Shown here: positions 59,690-64,000 of the stretch, piece after piece
Layout of the letters: the number at the start of each line of letters is the position of its first letter
Position numbering within the stretch: position 1 is the stretch's first letter
Assembly (NCBI GenBank): GCA_028023455.1
Contig: JAQFVV010000183.1
Coordinates: 1,552,001-1,616,000 of the forward strand
Direction: 5' to 3'
Length of the DNA stretch: 64,000 nucleotides
From: Epiperipatus broadwayi
Taxonomy: Eukaryota > Onychophora > Udeonychophora > Euonychophora > Peripatidae
The notes under the pieces: model-generated
Databases searched by the model: none
What the model was told of the DNA's origin: nothing
The model's input: the letters and a program-made list of their open reading frames with translations, nothing else
Program-made: the position numbers and the translations under genes

Positions 59690-60620
59690 TTTTTTGTGAG
59701 AATTTTGTAAGCATTCAGTGTTTGAATTTAGTATTAAACAACTATTCTAGATCAGAATGTAATAAATTGAACTTTATTTGGAAGCAATTTATGCTTGCAA
59801 ATAAAACAAATTGTAAAAAAATCAGTATTTGTGGAGGGACCATACTACCGCTGGTAAACAGTGCTGCACTTTGAAAATATTGAAAAATGAGATCATAATA
59901 AAAACAAAGAGTAGTTTTCTCATTCAACAATCAGCAGGAGAAAATTGAATTTATAAAATCAGTAGCTCTTTTTGTATTGACATTTGTGTTTAAAATGTGA
60001 AAGGATAAACAACAATAACTGATAAATGTATCAAATTATGCTTTAAAGTATCAATAAATTACTATATTTACAATATAGTATAACAAATAGTTGTTAATGA
60101 TGTGTTAGTGATTCATTTGAAAAAACATGTTTATCGAAACTCTATAATTTGCTTTGTTAACATTACAACAATATTTTTTATCTTCTATTTTTAAAAATAA
60201 ACATATACATATAAAATAAATGTATGATCATGTATACTTTTGATTTTTAATAATTATTACACAATCAATATGCAAAAATAATCATGAATCTTAATAAACT
60301 TAACAAAAAAAGCAAAGTTTTAGTCATTCAGCAAAGTTTCTCAAAGTAATCTCACAAAATAAAAGTGAAATGCTATAACAATAACCAAACACATCAAAAC
60401 TTATTGAAATTTGTTTGAAGTCACTGCCATTTTTGGAATTAAAATATCAGAATAAAATATACGTGAATTTTGCTATTTAAAAAAAATATTAACAAAAAGT
60501 GTCAATAGATGGCTCTACAAGTAAGTCAACTCCAGTGCTTTTTCCCAATTTTTCTATATGAAGTCCCTCACTTTGATGAAACATCTGGTTAAAACTAAGA
60601 TAATAGTATTCATATTGTTC
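59690..60620 (-). repeat. Old dispersed repeat, copy 2 (inverted relative to 3.0 kb)
   Basis: The reverse complement aligns with 3010-3945 over most of its length (TTTTTAATAATTATTACACA near 60245-60264 is the clearest block). The copies are ~57 kb apart and in opposite orientation. No coding frame or terminal structure. Class unknown. Confidence 0.65.
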
Positions 60621-61759
60621 TGGTTTAATAAATATAACATTAATATAATTATTAGCAATTATCTGTTATAGATATAAAGTTAAGCAAAGATTTCTCTAAC
60701 TTCCTTCTCCACAAAAACATTAAAATAGATGATACAAGAATAGCTGATGCTGTTTGGTAAGAGATTATGCTTTATCTGTGCTACTTTACAGTCTAACTAG
60801 AGATATATAGAGCAAAATTTACAAGACAATAATTGAATAACTAACTGTATTTTTATGAACCAGTTGTATGAAAGATCAACTCTTAAGTTTTGCTTAAAAT
60901 CTGGAGAAAAAAACTACATGTCAATTGCACTTAAACTGTTAGTCATGGATGGAGAGCTAACAATGATTTATAAAGATAATTATAGATATATCTAATGGTA
61001 AACCAAAAATGGAAATGTACTCATATTCTCATCTTTTTTCTTCAGGAGGAAGATGAAAAGAGCTATTTAAAGACTATGTCAGTAAACAGTGTATGAACAA
61101 ACATAAGCAAAATTTACCCAACATTTTATAATAACTCTTACATTCTTATTAGCATTGAATTTTTCCCCCAATAATTATTCTGATCAATAGCTTACTTCAC
61201 AAAAATTTATGTTGGATAATTTAATTCTAAAAATTTATAAGATTCAAATCAGAAAACAATCTTAATAGAAAAATATATATTATTTGTTCTTTGGTGGTAA
61301 TTTTCCTTTTATAAGATATTATTACAATATTATAAATTAAGTTTAATATAAAAAAGTACTAGGTATAAAAATCCAATGCGTGTTCAATTTATATATTCAC
61401 TCAAATCAAATATAAATCCGTTTTTCTTTGTCTTTTCAATTATTTTTTGTCAAGAGTAGTTAATAAAAATGTTTTGTAAAGTATTTTTTTAAATATTTAA
61501 TATGATAAAAGATATCTTTTTTTTTTTGTATTTTTAAAGTTCAGAGTATCATAAATCTATTAGCCAACATCCATTGCTCTTGAGATTTTTACAATCATAA
61601 TAAATATTTTTTTCTAGAGTTTTATTATTTTTAAGACTGTTAATAATCATAGTAAATATAATTTTTCAACAATGAATTACATATTTACAGTTTTTAAAAA
61701 TACTACTCCAATTTATTAATTATATTTTTAAAACCTAACATTTTTTATTTCCTTATACA
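60621..61759. other. AT-rich DNA, nothing recognised
   Basis: No feature recognised. Confidence 0.5.
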
Positions 61760-61905
61760 TTTCACAATGTTTTTTAATCAGTCAATTATCTAAAAATTTT
61801 ACCTGTCTAGAAGTCTTCTTCAGAGATCAAGAAGCCTGCTAAATTGTTAAAACTATAAGATAATTGAATTAAATAAAAAGCATTGTAAAATTAATAAAGA
61901 AAAAT
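61760..61905. mobile_element. Foldback of repeat family C, copy 2
   Basis: A minus-strand arm (ACCTGTCTAGAAGTCTTCTTCAG, 61801-61823) is joined to a plus-strand arm (GATCAAGAAGCCTGC..GTTAAAACT). Both continue into ATAATTGA and ACATTGT/GCATTGT. The minus arm read outward starts CTGAAGAAGACTTC. It is degenerate, with the same head-to-head layout as 19755-20066. Confidence 0.5.
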
Positions 61906-62861
61906 GAACTTCTTAGAGATTTATTTAATGTATGGAATGCAAAAAAAAATGAATTTTTTAACATTTTGGAAAATCTCCTAGCTCCTTACTGAAGAGAGGC
62001 ATAGCTCAAAACTTATCTGGGGATTAGGATCATCATAAATAAAGGTTTCAGGTACTTTCTCTTGTGGCATTTATCATTAAAAAAAATTTTGAAACTGTTC
62101 TGAAATCTTCTCACAGTAAGATTTTTCATTTAAATGGTTATCATTTAATATTCAGTATAAATATATATATTTTTTTAGTCTTGATTCTATTTTCAATTTT
62201 TGACTGAAATTTAAAAAAGATTATATTCATTACTAATATTGTACCATTTACATAGACCAACTATGTAATGATGTATAAAGTTTAAACACTGATTGTATCA
62301 TTGATAAATATCGATTTCTTTAGAAAACTTGTTGCTTAGCAACATAATTCACAAAATATGTTCACAGTAATTTTATTATATTACTTTTAATAAATAGATT
62401 GTGGACAAAAAAATTCTTTGATGCTCCAATTTAGCAGTAAATGCCCTTCACAGTTTAGTGCAAGGGTGATAATGATAGTTTAAATGTGCATAAATTGATT
62501 TATAGATGATAAATGAAATAAATAAATATAAGGAAGTTGAACAGAATTGTCATGTTCAGCCTGTTATTTTAGTGATCAACATCATTCATTTTTCTTAGTA
62601 ACTAATCATATATCTTTTCAAGAAATTATTTTTATTGTTTCTTTGGTTGATAGTTTTTACAGTTGCACTGATTATTATCTATTAAGTATGTCACACATTT
62701 CCTACACACAAAAATTGGACAGGACTAGTAGTTATAAACCTGTTTTGCTATTCTGTAAAAATCAGAACTTATAGTTTATTAAGATAAGATAAAATATTCA
62801 ACATTAGGATATCCAACAATATGAATGATACAAAATACCTTTTTTTTCACTTTATACAATA
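61906..62861. other. AT-rich DNA, nothing recognised
   Basis: A short plus-strand reading frame (62547-62774) has no recognisable motif. Confidence 0.45.
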
Positions 62862-62990
62862 GAAACAGATTGTATTTTTTAACAATTTTATTTCCTTAGA
62901 GTTTCAACTACCCAACAGTCTTCTTCAGAAAATAATTGAAACTATAAGGAAATAAATCCGTTTGAAGATAATATGTTTGCATTGTACAGG
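62862..62990. mobile_element. Foldback of repeat family C, copy 3
   Basis: The minus arm TTTATTTCCTTAGAGTTTCAAC joins CTACCCAACAGTCTTCTTCAG and then a plus arm AATAATTGAAACTATAAGGAAATAAAT. On the minus strand it reads CTGAAGA, a weak hairpin GACT..AGTT, then GAAAC. This is a hammerhead lookalike with poor stems. Confidence 0.5.
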
Positions 62991-64000
62991 TGAACAAAAG
63001 AGGTGTTGTTAATTATAACAATATGTGTTAATAATCAATGCATACAAGATAGAGAAGAAGAAAGAATAACAGTAATATAAAAAATAAGATAGATGATCTG
63101 ATATAAATGATATAAAAGGATTAGCAAAATTTAGAAAAGTTTTGCAGTTCATTTATCATTAAGATCTTTCATAATTTAAATGACTACTTCTTCTTGAGTG
63201 TAAATCTTTAATTATGGTAAAAACGATCTTTAAATTGCAAGTTGATGTATTCACTGTCAAAAATTTCCTTACTGCATTTTTTATATGCTGATGTAAGCAA
63301 TTTGCATGAAAGCACATTTGATGTTTGATCAATATATAGCACTTTAAAACATTTGAACACTCTTTTATTTGATACTTTTAATGATATTGCAAAGAAAGAT
63401 GTGTCTAGCATTATGATGAATACAAAGTGTGTTTGCCACTAGACTCACTACATATGCTCACAATTCTAAAAAAACTGACCAAGATTGTGAGCACATGTCA
63501 ATGCAATGGGTTCATTGAAAGAAACCATATACACATGATTTAAAAGTGTCATCCATTTTAATATAATTAGTAATTAACACTGTAAAGGGTAGTAAAATTA
63601 TTTGTTTATTACATGGCTTAGTGCAAAAAAAAACATTTTTATCAATAAATATCAACATATGATGATTGAGGCAAATCCATTTCCATTAAGATTACTTCAA
63701 AGATATTCAATAGAATTGTATTATTGTTTGCTTTCATTGGGAAGATATGAAGATCTTCAGTTAGACAAGGTTTTAAAACATTTAAGAATTTAAAAAAATT
63801 GCTGTAAAAGTCAAAAGACAACCTCACAAAATATCAAATAGATACAGTAAGTTCTATATTTGAATATATATGTTTTGAGGACTGATTTGTATAATCATCA
63901 CAGACCTTATACTCTAATATATTATTATTTCTCCTATTATTTTTTTTATTTGAGGTTGATTTGTCATATTCCTTTTCCAGGGATTTGCAGATGATATATA
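62991..64000. other. AT-rich DNA, unassigned small reading frames
   Basis: Frames at 63208-63411 (minus) and 63602-63793 (plus; contains KYQHMMIEANPFPLRLLQRY) look more protein-like than most in the window but match no family I can name. The sequence continues past the window edge, so a decayed element or an exon cannot be excluded. Confidence 0.35.

Noticed and set aside
63602-63793. Possible exon or transposon fragment
   Set aside because: Looks protein-like, but no family, splice context or conserved motif could be identified, so it is mentioned only as unassigned.

Overview
The window is AT-rich, repeat-dense animal DNA with no convincing host gene. No long open reading frame, spliced-gene signal, CpG-rich promoter, rRNA or functional tRNA was found. 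Almost everything recognisable is a transposable element, a satellite or a decayed copy of one. The mix (short tRNA-headed SINEs, an RTE-type LINE, mariner and TA-site hairpin elements, many TA microsatellites, hammerhead-bearing repeats) fits a lophotrochozoan, possibly a cephalopod mollusc. That placement is inference, not shown by any single gene.

Layout. 1-4.7 kb: small hairpin elements, a tRNA-SINE head at 2.2 kb and an old dispersed repeat (3.0-3.9 kb) whose inverted paralogue lies at 59.7-60.6 kb. 4.7-6.9 kb: a 2.2-kb non-autonomous element with long terminal inverted repeats, split near its left end by a foldback. 8.8-10.4 kb: a dead mariner transposase interrupted by a 1.34-kb TA-site element; the pre-insertion reading frame can be recovered. 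10.7-11.5 kb: tandem ~360-bp units, each with a hammerhead-ribozyme-like core. 11.7-14.6 kb: a degenerate RTE-clade LINE on the minus strand. 18.5-26.3 kb: hammerhead repeats of a second family, a foldback, and a broken non-LTR ORF1 with zinc knuckles (21.0-23.6 kb). 28.9-29.6 kb: a head-to-head plus tandem copy of the first hammerhead family. 31-38.7 kb: SINE, hairpin, microsatellites and otherwise featureless AT-rich DNA.

38.8-44.3 kb is a 318-bp satellite in two head-to-head arrays of roughly 8-9 nearly identical monomers. The left array contains Illumina adapter sequence at four monomer junctions, so this part of the assembly is unreliable. 44.6-46.1 kb carries two more hammerhead repeats in opposite orientation. 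46.4-54.5 kb is LTR-internal-LTR-internal-LTR: three ~2.21-kb LTRs and two ~0.75-kb non-coding internals, with TG..CA ends, a TATA box per LTR and a plausible primer-binding site. 54.5-64 kb is mostly unrecognised AT-rich DNA with LINE tails, a small TIR element and foldbacks.

The most interesting system is the set of short repeats carrying hammerhead cores with a very short stem III, in two sequence families. They are arranged as tandem units bounded by predicted cleavage sites and as head-to-head inverted copies that start at or near the ribozyme. Family A also has Pol III-like boxes downstream of the ribozyme. This architecture matches what is known of metazoan retrozymes and Penelope-like element terminal repeats, and points to circular or multimeric RNA intermediates.
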